Origin: an uncultured Chloroflexales bacterium
GTDB lineage: Bacteria; Chloroflexota; Chloroflexia; Chloroflexales; Chloroflexaceae
Reading direction: 5' to 3'
Assembly (NCBI GenBank): GCA_937902315.1
Contig: CALGUG010000045.1
Span: 1-49,821, forward strand
Length of the DNA: 49,821 nucleotides
Both the position numbers and the translations under genes were made by a program. Shown here piece after piece: positions 10,301-16,319 of this stretch. The notes under the pieces are model-generated. The model saw nothing but the letters and a program-made list of their open reading frames with translations. It searched no databases and was not told the origin of the DNA. Every line of letters begins with the position of its first letter. The stretch's first letter is position 1.

Positions 10301-10407
10301 TAAACGGCTAGCTGTGCGAATAATTCCCAACTTTGAAGTGATGCAATGGTGGCGTCCATACCGCAAGAAGTGCTCCTCAGGGTTGCATGGCGGTCGTTAC
10401 GACGCAT
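1393..10407 (-). CDS. Giant soluble multi-GAF/PAS sensor histidine kinase
   Basis: A 3004-residue protein with no evident membrane segment. I count about 15 GAF-type modules of roughly 170-190 residues from near residue 25 to 2620. Each ends in a helix of the type QAAIAIENARLF followed by a linker helix. A strong coiled coil lies at about 2425-2465, before the last GAF. A PAS domain follows (about 2640-2755, SITEGVIVLDEEG), then HisKA with the H-box SHELRTP (His2776) and a HATPase_c domain with N-box (near 2896), DTGVGM (near 2928) and GGTGLGLS (near 2956). All kinase motifs are intact. It lacks a receiver domain; the nearest regulator is the upstream response regulator at 10672. The start is uncertain: ATG 10407 is annotated, but Met17 (10359) has a GAGGAG upstream. 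GAF ligands cannot be read from sequence. Confidence 0.95.
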   Translation of the reverse strand: MRRNDRHATLRSTSCGMDATIASLQSWELFAQLAVYRQRETSASDLPTLLEHIAEMLQRALPHPWGVLVVTERDIVRASTAWGLDSELAQSYIDQEVELPKGALNFPFQTNQTESGYLLLAPLPESLPNLDQGFGNAVAAQIGLLIDVHLRDRTERLNAALQKLTHTTGAQPLLEELLQTTLKEFASVVPFDQALVLLPDEDPNRTQAVKTNAINLRPVYSIAPKSGLTLPPATDSIYQSVLNEQEAQIVTLSQGSIQPSQSNKATLAFVDLTGNGMIIPIPIGNEGFGLLVIASDTIDRYSAVERDAAVALAKQAGQLIAVNRRYTQQLQRARELFVLYENSQVISSTAQLDQMLDRLLENIALAMNAEACVIGLVDLEKQSLLRVAATTGIDIENDPTGQVFSLREIPELQSLLNSDSPHFVNHISDQSTEGESVDTPAKVVLSALGFASGVVLSMRTQERPIGLLGIGYVDPTRVLNRGDFNLITTLTNQVTTAIVNAQLTSSEQRHSSELTQLEEISQLLSKSSSFEETIFTLVTGVNKLLPECTIDIYTFDRDKNHFKQVVAVGPDRAIVNEEVFEEEGLLGWLSRHRRSLLLNDLEHYSPVPINLQPRSEEPIYRSYLGIPLCVGDDLIGALELRSPQIAHFNEHHEHLVNIIAGHAAHALQNSLYFSQTDEHLRWRIEQLSALQRINSQLTMGHFLSDILTFVLEQALRATTANQAYIALYNTKATDASLLTESAYHIVALEGYPSDITQSLTGQPLPKDAYTAQKVLAQGQPELIDQIQEPESLSITCKGARSLLAVPIFYEAQVVGVIALHSNLMQGFDHDAVEFVRALASQAAIAIGNAQRYEDQVHLNAMLQHRATMLNSVLQIGQALRADHPLEEVLAHVGESVIDATGFRRVIFYLIDQDSPEVMTAIAAAGVPLDDLARYRELQLPVDMVLRSLDPSFRIGRSIFLPSAEIEKISNEYNLPFFEGTFRTQTPSDVLLAPLYTPYNRQLIGLMLIDDLHEQRSPTERAVEPLAIFADQAAIAIENIQLVRSAQDQANQMRALFQAGTIAASTLDLDALLSQVYTQIETYIGASSRCTLVYYDADRESLQVRHLASQVGKINRKQNQIDQALGKAIIELGESLLVHDLAAEADELIAKNFPLKGDKEFRSLVAVPLYSQKRVIGTIILRHQEPNYYHERDITFLGALSHILAIAIENIGLFQEREERLQALAVINQISTIASSTLDLEQILPQVYQCLHEFLHMDACSIVIKHTGKDNSALYFTVDGGVQDLRYVADELEPNSLSNYIMQTGQPLLFDNLKKAKLPANYEPVELDKQKRSASWLGVPLIVADATSTSNQREVLGLISIQSNKPNAFTKRELSFMATVASQIALSAQNALLYAQAEERVKQIGSINHISSVAASTLATEDIYQAAVTAVARANEVDRVELVLYDRPTGTATIVAEYAPGVENKRLTFSLLQNPLVAWMDEHQRPFISNNPLEEPLLAYIHGLVRQMNITAIAFIPLIVGGEVIGTFSLDFVGRQGKFSETSIELTRTIANQTATAIKNARLFGEAQNNATAFQRKVDELSTLLDAARLLSSSLRPDKVLDNLMELVSRQLNVHTVALWTINSNGMLTPSAMVGIPPEAASTMRVPIGKGMTGQVAATGQPLIVTDVEADGQSLYPDFQRRNGLTSYMGVPVIFHERTIGVLSVMTMDRRDFEADEMLLLAGLADQAAIALENARLFEQRERRINELTTFNAIATSINAANELDELIQVLHAGISDILDTSTSFVGLYEAMSQEVSFKVARINGVDVDLPPLQFDDPNALTARVVLDMRPLLLRTPDEIAALAPTGAEIGLESIGTYLGVPITTGGDVLGIIVLQSSEPYAFDTEDERFLTTVAGQAATAINRAHLFSDRERRLREVTALKDIGSALVGTLDPNQMAEQLHHELSQVLNTSTSYIGLYNAETQQITYPVAYKNGTRLSLAPKQLQDGPDAWVIRNQAPILSESLELGEQMMLELWGAPPDQKASDFLSESFMLVPISSGDSVLGIISIQSDQPRAFNADDLRFVTTAANQAAVSIANARLFSERGRRIAELATFNEIGQALSSTISIEELPMLIYRQTSRLLKITNFYMALFDERTNQVTFPLYIEHGQHLTIPPLQEGNSLTEYVIRKREPLLLQGDNVLEQIRALGIEPLGQISASWLGVPMVSADKVVGVISVQDFDDSAAYGPDDVRLLSTIASWAATALDNARLFQSELNRRTLADTLRDVSQSFTSTLALDEIQSLTIRQMARLVPFDVALIFLRDENQLQLTTGEGIPDELLQAQPFYDIDEHQLFKQLTEQHASLFIPDLEKESQYHSLPLSTSNGQKVRSLIGVPLLVDEETVGILLIGNVQANAYNTDEAQIAFVLASQASQAIQNARFFDRITNIAAELEQANTELERRVAERTADLEAEKQRLEAIHSITLELTSSLHMDEILSKALKMVCNTVGAARGSIMLRDPQTGELVCRAVLYDDGEVRAEHRPISFSSGGDGLAGWVMEHQDAVRIDNVLQDQRWVIEQGRADAVRSVVAVPLMSNDAPLGVLVLNSPHEGFFTDPQVKLLGTIANEVAIAVHNAELYGVINDFASRMGESLMLQREEFSKTRAILQSITEGVIVLDEEGKITLFNPAAELILGISASSVREKPFENLAQQGETEGARNRAQMIYEGISRGFQSAKERNGIYSIALELHEPTQTIAVNLAPVVGNDGRHYGEVAVLRDVTREIEAERAKRSFISGVSHELRTPLTSIKGFVDLLLSGLQGPLTEAQSYSLSVVKTNSNRLMDLINDILTISSIESGKIELQMTQVQIRDIINDVLQSLTLEAERKRLQVSVQIEDDLPDITADKRRLTQVVFNLFSNAVKYTFEGGHISVRAFRNPAGLLQVEVEDTGVGMSPDQMEKLFRPFYRADNPLREEAGGTGLGLSIAKSLIEEHGGELWPTSELGKGSIFHFVIPVQQAKATSADRDTA

Positions 10408-10589
10408 GCTGGCTAGAACGAAACCTCAAACAGAGGCATTTATAGTAGCGATCTCGCTTTACAACAATCGAATCGTGCGTATGAAATTCGCTTTATAGGA
10501 ATAAACGTATAGATCGTAGATCTTCACAAGTTGTACGAGACGAATCTCGGCACTTGATCCCTAATAAAGTCCGTTCGAATGTAAGGATC

Positions 10590-10618
10590 CCTGCTGAAGA
10601 GATTTCCTCTTCAGCAGG
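10590..10618 (-). terminator. Hairpin after the response-regulator gene
   Basis: A perfect 12-bp stem CCTGCTGAAGAG / CTCTTCAGCAGG with a 5-nt loop sits about 50 nt beyond the response-regulator stop and upstream of the giant kinase. There is no clear U-tract on the minus strand, so it could be a weak terminator or attenuator that lowers kinase expression relative to the regulator. Confidence 0.6.
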
Positions 10619-10671
10619 TCTTCTTAGAAGCATCGCAATGTCTGTCGTATTGGTTCGCTTCGATTTGCGTT

Positions 10672-11619
10672 TTAACGAACTCGTCCGTAGCGCACATGGC
10701 TCTTCTTGCCCAGTTCACGGGCTTCGGTCATTGCACGTTGGCGAGTTTCGGCGGCGGTCTCGCTCAGTTCTCGAATGTCGTAGAACGGCCCGTCTGGGCT
10801 GGCGAGCACGCCGATTGAGAGCGACATCAAAGGTACCAGGCGCTGCTGTCCGAGCTCATCTTGGATCTGGATACCGCCGCGTTTGCGATCCATATAGTTG
10901 TAGTGCAAGCCAACATCGTTATCGAAACGCTCCATGAGCTTGTCACAGATCGCTTTGATACGATCGGGCGTCGAGGTGATCACAAAATCGGGGCCAACCA
11001 CCATCTGACCAACAAAGTCGTCAGGGGTTCCGAGTTCGTTAACCACTTCGCGAATCAGCAGAGCGGCGAAGGCCAGCACATCTTCACCAACAACGGCTCC
11101 ATAGGCCTGAATAAAGGTTTCAAAGCCGTTGATATGAATAGTCGCCATGGCCCAACCATCGGTCACGAGCAGATTACGCAACTGCTCGTTGAGTAGCTCG
11201 GCAGTCGGCAGATTGGTAACCGGGTTAAGTTGATTTTTACGGCGGGCTTCGTCAAGTTGATTCTTGACGATGGTATGCACCTCTTCAAGGTCAAAGGGCT
11301 TGACGATATAGTATTGGGCTTGAACCTCGCCGAGACCCTTGAGCTTGTCTTGGCGTTCACCGCGTGCCGTAATGAAAATGATCGGAATGTGTCGAGTGCG
11401 GGCACTGGCACGCAGAGCTTTGCCGATATCGTAGCCTTCCATGTCGGGCAGGTTTACGTCTAGCAACGCTAGGTTCGGCGGCGTTTTTTGGCAGATCTCC
11501 AGCGCGGTCTGACCACGCATAGCCGTCATAACCTCATAACCTTGCGACGTGAAGTAGATCTTGAGAAGGCTTGAGATATCGGGTGCATCATCAACGACCA
11601 GTATTTTTTCTTTGCTCAC
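10672..11619 (-). CDS. Response regulator with degenerate GGDEF-like output domain
   Basis: A 315-residue two-domain regulator. The receiver (about 5-120) has every expected residue: acidic D10/D11, phospho-acceptor D54, T84, and K107-P108. The C-terminal part (about 130-310) follows the GGDEF fold from the start motif NPVTNLP (132-138) onward. The active-site loop reads VGPDF (208-212) instead of GGDEF and the second-Gly/Glu pattern is lost, so diguanylate cyclase activity is unlikely. GTP binding or protein binding is possible. It lies 12 nt after the hexapeptide-repeat gene, so the two are probably co-transcribed. It precedes the giant kinase, which has no receiver of its own, making it a reasonable phospho-acceptor; that pairing is inferred from context. 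Confidence 0.9.
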   Translation of the reverse strand: MSKEKILVVDDAPDISSLLKIYFTSQGYEVMTAMRGQTALEICQKTPPNLALLDVNLPDMEGYDIGKALRASARTRHIPIIFITARGERQDKLKGLGEVQAQYYIVKPFDLEEVHTIVKNQLDEARRKNQLNPVTNLPTAELLNEQLRNLLVTDGWAMATIHINGFETFIQAYGAVVGEDVLAFAALLIREVVNELGTPDDFVGQMVVGPDFVITSTPDRIKAICDKLMERFDNDVGLHYNYMDRKRGGIQIQDELGQQRLVPLMSLSIGVLASPDGPFYDIRELSETAAETRQRAMTEARELGKKSHVRYGRVR

Positions 11620-11631
11620 AGCGAAATCCTC

Positions 11632-13107
11632 CTAGCGCAACAGACGCGCCGACGCATGGCGCGCAGTAACTGGTCGTGACGACGGGCGATCCTCAACAGG
11701 CTGCGGCGTTGGCTGCGGTGGCACGGTAAGCGAACCGCCTTGATCCAATTGATAGATATGCGGCCAGCGATACACGAGACGACGAGGCTCGCCTGTCTCC
11801 TCATCCACATCATTTGGATCAAGACCAGATACATTTTTACCAACAACTGTATTCTCTTGTGTATACAGTAGGGTTGAATTAGAACCAATCATACGAGCTG
11901 GGTAAATAACAAAGCCACTTCCGATTTTGACATTGTGACCGACGGCTGATCCCAAGATGGGTAAACCAACTTCTTGCAGTTTGCCATTGTGGAACGTTTG
12001 CAGTGGTTTGCCAAGCAGGTCAAAGTCGGTGAAAACATTGTTTGCACCGATAAAGGTATTACGTCCTACAACGCAGAGTTGTAGCGTGGAGTTTTGAGCC
12101 ACCATCGAGTTTTCCATTAGGGTTGTCATAAACAACGCGGCGTTAAATGGAAGATAACATCGATCGCTGACGACACTTAACATCACTTGGCAGCCTTGCA
12201 TGATGTTGACATTGCTGCCGATTAAGCTATTTGTGATGACAGCTCCAGCACCGATGTATACATTATCACCGATGATCGTTGGGCCGTGAATAATGGCTGT
12301 TGGGTCAATCGAACAGTTTTTGCCGATTTTGACCAATTTCGAATTGGCAAGGAATGAATTCCGCCACTGGGCACCAAGAGGATTATACTTATCTTTGATG
12401 GTTGTTACAACAAACCCAAGCTTTTGCCAGAATGCCGACCAGTCGTCACGGGTCCAGTGAAAGAAATTGGCCAAACGTCCACGATTCATGATGGCTTCGT
12501 GCGCACGCCCGAGGGCGAAGACGCCAAACGGCGAGTTTGCCATAAAGACGTGAACCCAGTTTTCGATCGAGAGAAAGGCCCGTAGCGGTACATGGAAGCT
12601 GAGATTGTTTTGGTCACCTCCCATATAACGCGGAATATGGTAATACCCCATATTGGTCGCCTCGGTATCGATCACCAGTGGCATGGGGTCTTTGACAACA
12701 CCATCTGGAAAGTAGTACATGTCAGCAACGAACACGTCACCTTGGCGACGAATGCCGCTCTGAAGGCGAATAGCGTGTTCGGCGATGGAGAGGTCCCCTT
12801 TGATCCGTCGTTCTGGGACCGGTGCCTGGAATGCGATTTGGCAGGGTTTACCAGATGCTACTGCTTTAGATATGAAGGTATCGACAAGCTCTTGATTAAA
12901 ATAGAGATTGTCTTTATGAACAAGCAGGGGCCCACGCTCACTGGCAGGAATCGCATCGAGAGAGTCTACCTCCAACGCTCCCTTGCAGTGACTCTTGAGC
13001 AAGTCACGTTGGAGCAGCCAGAGCGGCTTATTTAGGATACGTAGTTCGCGCGCTGGTTCTCCAAAAGGAGGAATGATCGTGCGTTCTACTAAGATGATAC
13101 GTTTCAT
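11632..13107 (-). CDS. Hexapeptide-repeat (left-handed beta-helix) putative sugar nucleotidyltransferase
   Basis: A protein of 491 residues from the ATG at 13107; an in-frame GTG at 13140 lacks a ribosome site. The N-terminal 240 or so residues begin MKRIILVERTIIPPFGEP and have GPLLVHKDNLYF near residue 80, resembling the divergent GlmU-like nucleotidyltransferase domain of the NTP_transf_4 type. From about 265 to 440 there are hexapeptide repeats (IGKNCSIDPTAIIHGPTIIG, then IGDNVYIGAGAVI and IGANNVF), the left-handed beta-helix of GlmU-like acyltransferases. The tail is Pro-rich. It probably activates or acylates a sugar phosphate for cell-envelope polymers. Substrate and catalytic competence are not readable. 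It is first in a likely operon with the response regulator. Confidence 0.75.
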   Translation of the reverse strand: MKRIILVERTIIPPFGEPARELRILNKPLWLLQRDLLKSHCKGALEVDSLDAIPASERGPLLVHKDNLYFNQELVDTFISKAVASGKPCQIAFQAPVPERRIKGDLSIAEHAIRLQSGIRRQGDVFVADMYYFPDGVVKDPMPLVIDTEATNMGYYHIPRYMGGDQNNLSFHVPLRAFLSIENWVHVFMANSPFGVFALGRAHEAIMNRGRLANFFHWTRDDWSAFWQKLGFVVTTIKDKYNPLGAQWRNSFLANSKLVKIGKNCSIDPTAIIHGPTIIGDNVYIGAGAVITNSLIGSNVNIMQGCQVMLSVVSDRCYLPFNAALFMTTLMENSMVAQNSTLQLCVVGRNTFIGANNVFTDFDLLGKPLQTFHNGKLQEVGLPILGSAVGHNVKIGSGFVIYPARMIGSNSTLLYTQENTVVGKNVSGLDPNDVDEETGEPRRLVYRWPHIYQLDQGGSLTVPPQPTPQPVEDRPSSRPVTARHASARLLR

Positions 13108-13632
13108 GTGAATGCCATTCCCCCACGACGATTGTTCCACACAATCGTTCCAACTTCCCAGGTCGGGGTCATACCTTCACTCTACCTACACTTGCTACCC
13201 CATTCAAGAATTCGAGATTACGGTCGAATTACATACTTATCAAAGTGTCGATGACGCAATGTACACTATTTTGTATGGGGCGCAGATTTTGGAGGTTCTT
13301 GCAAGTAGGAATGTGTTTTCCTCATTTGAAGGCGGCTGGTTACCTGTAACACTCCTATGAGTGCTTTGAACATAGGATTCCCCATTCCAAAATTCATTGT
13401 ACACGATCCAGATAGGCTGCGTCAATTAATCCAGACGGGACTTGGGGGTGAAGCCTATCTAGTACCACGTGTAGGACAGAAGTGCATAGTACGAGATATT
13501 GTCATTTTTAATAATTTGTTGCCTTCGCATTTCTACAAATTACATCTCGTTTGCTACATTCTGCGTTACACGTTGTGGTAGCTATCAGGACCTTATATAA
13601 GGCTTTTCTAGGTGCTTATTGACAGTAATATC
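13108..13632. other. Intergenic tract upstream of the hexapeptide gene, no gene seen
   Basis: It holds only short ORFs without ribosome sites or recognisable products. The promoter of the minus-strand hexapeptide/regulator pair must lie near 13110-13250, but I see no convincing -35/-10 pair. The tract ends at the left terminal repeat of MITE-like copy C. Confidence 0.5.
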
Positions 13633-13791
13633 AAATCCGCTTACTGAGTTGAGCACTCTGGCGGTCTGGTCGCTTTCCCAAAAAGGGCTGTTAGCGCGTC
13701 CGCCTACGGCTACCAACAGCTCTCCCGTAACCTCGCTGTTGTAGCTGTGTGCCGAGAGATCGCCCCAAAATACGACGATTCAAGCGGATTT
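13633..13791 (-). repeat. MITE-like element, full copy C
   Basis: A 159-bp element bounded by perfect terminal inverted repeats AAATCCGCTT (13633-13642) and AAGCGGATTT (13782-13791). It carries the core in reverse orientation (CGCGTCCGCCTACGGCTA, near 13695). In this copy the inverted symmetry continues outward for about 12-15 bp (ACAGTAATAT on the left, ATATTATTGACTGT on the right). There is no ORF of note. Confidence 0.85.
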
Positions 13792-14019
13792 CATATTATT
13801 GACTGTAACAGGTTGTGTTGTTAAAGAACCGATCGATTATCGGCTGAATAGTTCTCTTATTTGGAATGTGCTTCAGGTAGCTGCAAGATTGGCAAACCTT
13901 GTTTCATTCCAAGTCTATGTTTACGATAGTACAACAGATCGATTGTTGCGATGAATAAGATTACACAACGTTCGGTTGAAAGATATGCGCTCTTTGAGGC
14001 TCATACGTAGTTTGTACAA
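13792..14019. other. Spacer between two MITE-like copies, no gene seen
   Basis: About 230 bp between copies C and D, with a small palindrome CCGATCGATTATCGG near 13830. I see no reading frame with a ribosome site and no recognisable RNA. Confidence 0.4.
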
Positions 14020-14177
14020 CGTCTGCTTGTATGATCGCCTAGTTGGGCGGTCGCTGCGTACGCACCGATACGACTTCGTTGGTGGGCGGGCCGTTGGTAG
14101 CCGTAGGCGGACGCGCTGAGGACCGAATGGAAGGGAGAGACCATACCGCCAGAGCCTTGAAATCATCAACCGGATTT
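14020..14177 (+). repeat. MITE-like element, near full copy D
   Basis: Core TAGCCGTAGGCGGACGCG at 14098-14115, right arm ACCGAATGGAAGG ... ACCGCCAGAGCCTTGAA, and right terminal repeat AACCGGATTT. The left end is diverged (GTCTGCTTGT where others have AAATCCGCTTG). Its orientation is opposite to copy C, which lies 230 bp away. Confidence 0.75.
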
Positions 14178-14337
14178 GATATGCACCACTCTATCTCTCT
14201 AGTAGAGTGTTCTACCTTATTTATACAGACTTGTGTTACCAAATGAGCACGGGATAGCGTAGTAACCTTTTACACCTGTTTCAGGTATGGGTGGGGGTTA
14301 GATGGCGTGAGGCCGCTGGAATACCTGTTTTGGGATA

Positions 14338-14371
14338 GATCAAGTCGGAAACATATGCTTCCGACTTGATC
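14338..14371 (-). terminator. Terminator of the sugar-oxidation operon
   Basis: A perfect 13-bp stem GATCAAGTCGGAA / TTCCGACTTGATC with an 8-nt loop sits 15 nt beyond the stop of the last operon gene. The minus-strand side continues TATCCCAAAAC, so the U-tract is poor. Position and stability support termination. Confidence 0.7.
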
Positions 14372-14385
14372 CCTTTTATGTGTGT

Positions 14386-15411
14386 TTAGACGTCCCAGTG
14401 GAGAGCGACGCCTAGGTAGTCGTTGCGCTTGTTGAGCAGACCTTCGTACATCTCGCCGATCTGATCGCCGGGTACGTGATGGGTGACCAGATCGTCGAGC
14501 TTGAGTTTGCCGCTTTCGAGGAAGTGAACCAAGAGCGGCAGTTGGCGGCTGCGGGTGAAGGGGAACTTATCGCGCGGGTGGATGCCGACAGCCGAGCCGT
14601 GGGCACCGATGATTGAGACCGAGCGACCGTGCAGGTCCCAGTAGCTGTCAAAGTTTTGGATGATGCCGCGCGGGCTGCCCACCAGGATGACTTGACCGCC
14701 ATCGGTGACTAAGCGTAGCGCATCTTGGAGCGCAGCGGGCACACCGGTTGCATCAACGACGATATCGGCGCGTTTGCCACCGAGCATCGCTTTGAGATTT
14801 TCGAGCGCGTCGCCTTCGGCTGGGTTGAGCGTGCGCACACCGTAGGTGGCTTGGGCCCAGATGCGGCGCTGTTCGACCGAGTCGATGCCGATAATCGGGT
14901 AGGCTCCGGCGGCATTGAAGAGGCGCGTAGCGATTTGGCCGATCAAACCGAGGCCGAGCACTGCGACCGACTGGCCTAAAATGGTTGAGCAGCGCACCAA
15001 AGCGGTGAAGGGGAAGCGGCCCAGCGAGAGGAGGGCAGCCGAAGCGGCTGGAACGTGATCGGCGATCGGCCAAATGTCGGCGGTGTCGCCTTCGGCCAAT
15101 ACAACAGCGTGGCTTTCGTGGCGGCCAGGCCAAATCACGCGATCGCCCTCTTTGAAGCGGGTGACCCCTGGGCCGACTTTGAGCACACGGCCGACAGCGC
15201 TATAGCCACCTCGGAAGGGGAACTTGGCCCACTTGTTGGTCGGATCGTTGAGCCACTGGTGAATGCCAGTGTAGATGGCGAGCTCGGTGCCTGGGCTGAT
15301 GCCGCTGGCTTCGGTCTCGACCAAGACCTCACCTTCTTTTGGATCGGCGATCTCGTACTCTTCGATCTCGGTTTTGTACGGTTCGGTGATAATACCGCGT
15401 TTGCCCTTCAT
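14386..15411 (-). CDS. Medium-chain dehydrogenase/reductase without the usual zinc cysteines
   Basis: A 341-residue medium-chain dehydrogenase (GroES-like plus Rossmann domain). The NAD(P) loop is VLGLGLIG (151-158). The position that normally holds the catalytic-zinc Cys reads SGISPGTE (37-44), and the four-Cys structural zinc loop is absent. It is therefore closer to zinc-poor relatives such as BchC-type dehydrogenases than to classical sorbitol or threonine dehydrogenases. As last gene of a four-gene minus-strand operon with a lactonase, a TIM-barrel isomerase and an SDR, it most likely oxidises or reduces a sugar or polyol intermediate. Substrate and cofactor are unknown. The start is ATG preceded by AAAGGAGA. 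Confidence 0.88.
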   Translation of the reverse strand: MKGKRGIITEPYKTEIEEYEIADPKEGEVLVETEASGISPGTELAIYTGIHQWLNDPTNKWAKFPFRGGYSAVGRVLKVGPGVTRFKEGDRVIWPGRHESHAVVLAEGDTADIWPIADHVPAASAALLSLGRFPFTALVRCSTILGQSVAVLGLGLIGQIATRLFNAAGAYPIIGIDSVEQRRIWAQATYGVRTLNPAEGDALENLKAMLGGKRADIVVDATGVPAALQDALRLVTDGGQVILVGSPRGIIQNFDSYWDLHGRSVSIIGAHGSAVGIHPRDKFPFTRSRQLPLLVHFLESGKLKLDDLVTHHVPGDQIGEMYEGLLNKRNDYLGVALHWDV

Positions 15412-15472
15412 TGTTGAATCTCCTTTGATTGTTCGCAGCAGTTATAGACGAATAGGGTTGTTCGCCGAACGA

Positions 15473-16246
15473 TTATTGGGCTGTCCAACCACCGTCAAGG
15501 GTAAGTACGGCGCCGGTCATAAAGCTGGAAGCCTCGGAAGCTAAGAAGAGGATCGGGCCTGCGATCTCGGGCAGGCGGCCCCAGCGTCCGAGCGGGATTT
15601 TGTCGGCGAATGAGCGATAGAGAACAGGGTTCTCGATCAGCGGGCGATTCATCTCGGTTTCGAAGGGGCCGGGCGCGATCGCATTGACCGTTACGCCTTT
15701 GGGCGCCCATTCGAGTGCCATGGTGCGGGTGAGCTGGATCAGACCACCTTTGGCGGCGGTGTAGGCCGGACGCTCGCCAAAGCCGACCAAACCGAACATC
15801 GAGCTGATATTGATCACGCGTCCCCAACCATTCTCGAGCATCTTAGGTGCGAAGGTTTTCGAGACCAAGAATGGGCCGGTCAGGTTGACTTGCAGCACTT
15901 GCTGCCATTCTTCGGGCGTCCAGTCGACGGTCGGGCGGCGCAGGTTGACGCCGGCATTGTTGATGATGATGTCGACTTTGTCGAAGGCTTTCAGGGCTTC
16001 TTCTTGCGCTTGGGCGACTTGTTCGGCGTTGGTAACGTCTGCCGAAATGCCGATCGCGCGGCGACCGGTTTTGGCGGCTACTTTTTCGGCCGCAGCATCT
16101 ACGACCTCTTTGCGGCGGCCAAGTAGCACAAGGTCAGCTCCTGCGCTCGCCAAGGTTTCGGCAAAGACTTCACCGAAGCCGCCGCCACCACCAGTGATAA
16201 GTGCCACACGCCCATCGAGGCGGAATAAATCGAGTGGATTGTTCAT
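15473..16246 (-). CDS. Short-chain dehydrogenase/reductase (gluconate 5-dehydrogenase-like)
   Basis: A 257-residue classical SDR with coenzyme loop TGGGGGFG (18-25), NNAG (96-99), Ser148/149 in NISS, and catalytic YTAAK (Tyr162, Lys166). Followed by IAPGPFETEM, it resembles the 2-keto/5-keto-gluconate reductase and 2-deoxy-gluconate dehydrogenase group. It lies 61 nt before the MDR gene and 73 nt after the isomerase gene on the same strand. It probably interconverts a keto and a hydroxy group on a sugar acid produced by the neighbouring lactonase. The exact substrate is not determined. Confidence 0.9.
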   Translation of the reverse strand: MNNPLDLFRLDGRVALITGGGGGFGEVFAETLASAGADLVLLGRRKEVVDAAAEKVAAKTGRRAIGISADVTNAEQVAQAQEEALKAFDKVDIIINNAGVNLRRPTVDWTPEEWQQVLQVNLTGPFLVSKTFAPKMLENGWGRVINISSMFGLVGFGERPAYTAAKGGLIQLTRTMALEWAPKGVTVNAIAPGPFETEMNRPLIENPVLYRSFADKIPLGRWGRLPEIAGPILFLASEASSFMTGAVLTLDGGWTAQ

Positions 16247-16319
16247 AGCTCATCCTTTAGATAAGAGTGAAAAGGTTCCAAGGAGCGAGACACGTAAGGG
16301 CCTAACTCCTAAAGTACGC

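Noticed and set aside
13357..13581. A 74-codon ORF between the hexapeptide gene and copy C
   Set aside because: No ribosome site or recognisable motif, and it lies in a repeat-bearing intergenic tract.
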